Source: Gemmatimonadota bacterium
GTDB taxonomy: Bacteria > Gemmatimonadota > Gemmatimonadetes > Longimicrobiales > Gaopeijiaceae
DNA length: 6,032 nt
NCBI GenBank assembly: GCA_002731735.1
Contig: PCCM01000099.1
Span: forward strand, 1-6,032
Direction: 5' to 3'
Of this stretch, positions 5,639 to 6,032 are shown in pieces. Numbering within the stretch: the stretch's first letter is position 1; every line of letters starts with the position of its first letter. A program made the translations under genes and the position numbers. The notes below the pieces were generated by a model. That model was not told the DNA's origin. It searched no databases and was given only the letters and a program-made list of their open reading frames with translations.

Positions 5639-5678
5639 GCGACCGACGTCCGGCTCACAGTGCGGTGGCCCGGCTCAC
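5619..5678. repeat. Three 20-bp-spaced repeats at the menB-menA junction
   Basis: On the plus strand CCGGTTCAC (5630-5638), CCGGCTCAC (5650-5658) and CCGGCTCAC (5670-5678) recur with an exact 20-bp period. On the minus strand this is GTGAGCCGG, GTGAGCCGG and GTGAACCGG, the last beginning with the menA start codon. The outer two 20-mers agree beyond the core: GTGAGCCGGGCCACCGCACT (5678-5659) against GTGAACCGGGCCTCCGCGTG (5638-5619), with five differences. The middle unit shares mainly the core. The period is not a multiple of three and is close to two helical turns, so either a tandem duplication or spaced binding sites would fit. Confidence 0.65.
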
Positions 5679-5690
5679 GGGAGGGCCAGG

Positions 5691-6032
5691 TTACCAGGGC
5701 AACCATGGGAATTTGCGAAAATCCGGATCGCGCTTCTCCAAGTAGGCCTTCTTCGCCTCCTTCGCCTCTTCCGTCATGTAGAAGAGGAGCGTTGCGTTCC
5801 CGGCGAGTTCCTGGATCCCGGCCTGCCCATCGAGGTCGGCGTTAAAGGCGGACTTGAGCAAACGGATCGCGAGCGGACTCTTGTCGAGGATCTCGTGGGC
5901 CCACTTCCAGCCCTCCGCCTCAAGTTCGTCCAACGGCACCACAGCGTTGACCATTCCCATCTCGAGCGCCTCGCGGGCACTGTACTGGCGGCACAGGTAC
6001 CAGATCTCCCGGGCTTTCTTCTGGCCCACCAT
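5691..6032 (-). CDS. menB: 1,4-Dihydroxy-2-naphthoyl-CoA synthase, MenB, C-terminal part (N-terminus outside window)
   Basis: Partial gene: 113 residues are visible up to TAA 5691, and the frame is open at the right edge. MenB is a crotonase-fold enzyme that closes the second ring of o-succinylbenzoyl-CoA by a Dieckmann-type condensation. The visible part opens with VGQKKAREIWYLCRQY, an internal stretch of MenB, and runs through ALEMGMVNAVVPL, KSPLAIRLLKSAFNAD, DGQAGIQELAGNATLLFYMTEE and the ending DPDFRKFPWLPW, all strongly MenB-like. The tyrosine of LFYMTEE (visible residue 85) corresponds to E. coli Tyr258, which reaches into a neighbouring subunit's active site. The residue nine further on is Lys here, where E. 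coli has Arg267. The ATG at the window edge is an internal methionine, not the start: full-length MenB is about 270-290 residues, so roughly 160-170 lie outside. It is the first visible gene of the menB-menA-menE unit. Confidence 0.95.
   Translation of the reverse strand: MVGQKKAREIWYLCRQYSAREALEMGMVNAVVPLDELEAEGWKWAHEILDKSPLAIRLLKSAFNADLDGQAGIQELAGNATLLFYMTEEAKEAKKAYLEKRDPDFRKFPWLPW

Overview
The window is GC-rich, densely packed chromosomal DNA with housekeeping and respiratory genes and no sign of phage, insertion sequences, CRISPR or plasmid functions. The content suggests a menaquinone-respiring bacterium. A lipobox-bearing rhodanese, several non-ATG starts and few Shine-Dalgarno sites suggest a high-GC, Gram-negative-type environmental lineage; Gemmatimonadota or a relative is a guess from overall protein flavour, not a demonstrated assignment.

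Layout. Positions 1-1115 (+ strand) hold the 3' end of a TusA-like sulfur-carrier gene, cut by the window edge. It overlaps by ATGA with a gene for a lipid-anchored two-domain rhodanese, forming a small sulfur-transfer operon. A 32-bp convergent gap follows. Everything else is on the minus strand. Read in its direction of transcription (right to left), it is menB (3' end only, runs off the right edge), menA, menE, tyrS and purE. menA and menE overlap by GTGA. A 52-bp gap with three 20-bp-spaced repeats separates menB from menA. A 146-bp gap with a degenerate 14-bp tandem repeat separates menE from tyrS. The tyrS-purE gap (275 bp) holds a very strong hairpin terminator and, beyond it, a TATAAT box with a structured leader for purE.

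How the genes work together. MenE activates o-succinylbenzoate to its CoA ester, MenB cyclises this to 1,4-dihydroxy-2-naphthoyl-CoA, and after thioester hydrolysis MenA prenylates dihydroxynaphthoate in the membrane. The three genes therefore cover most of the late menaquinone pathway. tyrS (tyrosyl-tRNA synthetase) and purE (purine synthesis) are unrelated housekeeping neighbours. The sulfur pair points to thiosulfate or persulfide handling at the cell envelope, but its partners lie outside the window.

I did not find a clearly new multi-gene system. The points most worth a second look are the TusA/lipo-rhodanese pair, the two intergenic repeat sets, the terminator whose U-tract faces away from the flanking genes, the structured purE leader, and the MenE P-loop lacking its usual lysine.
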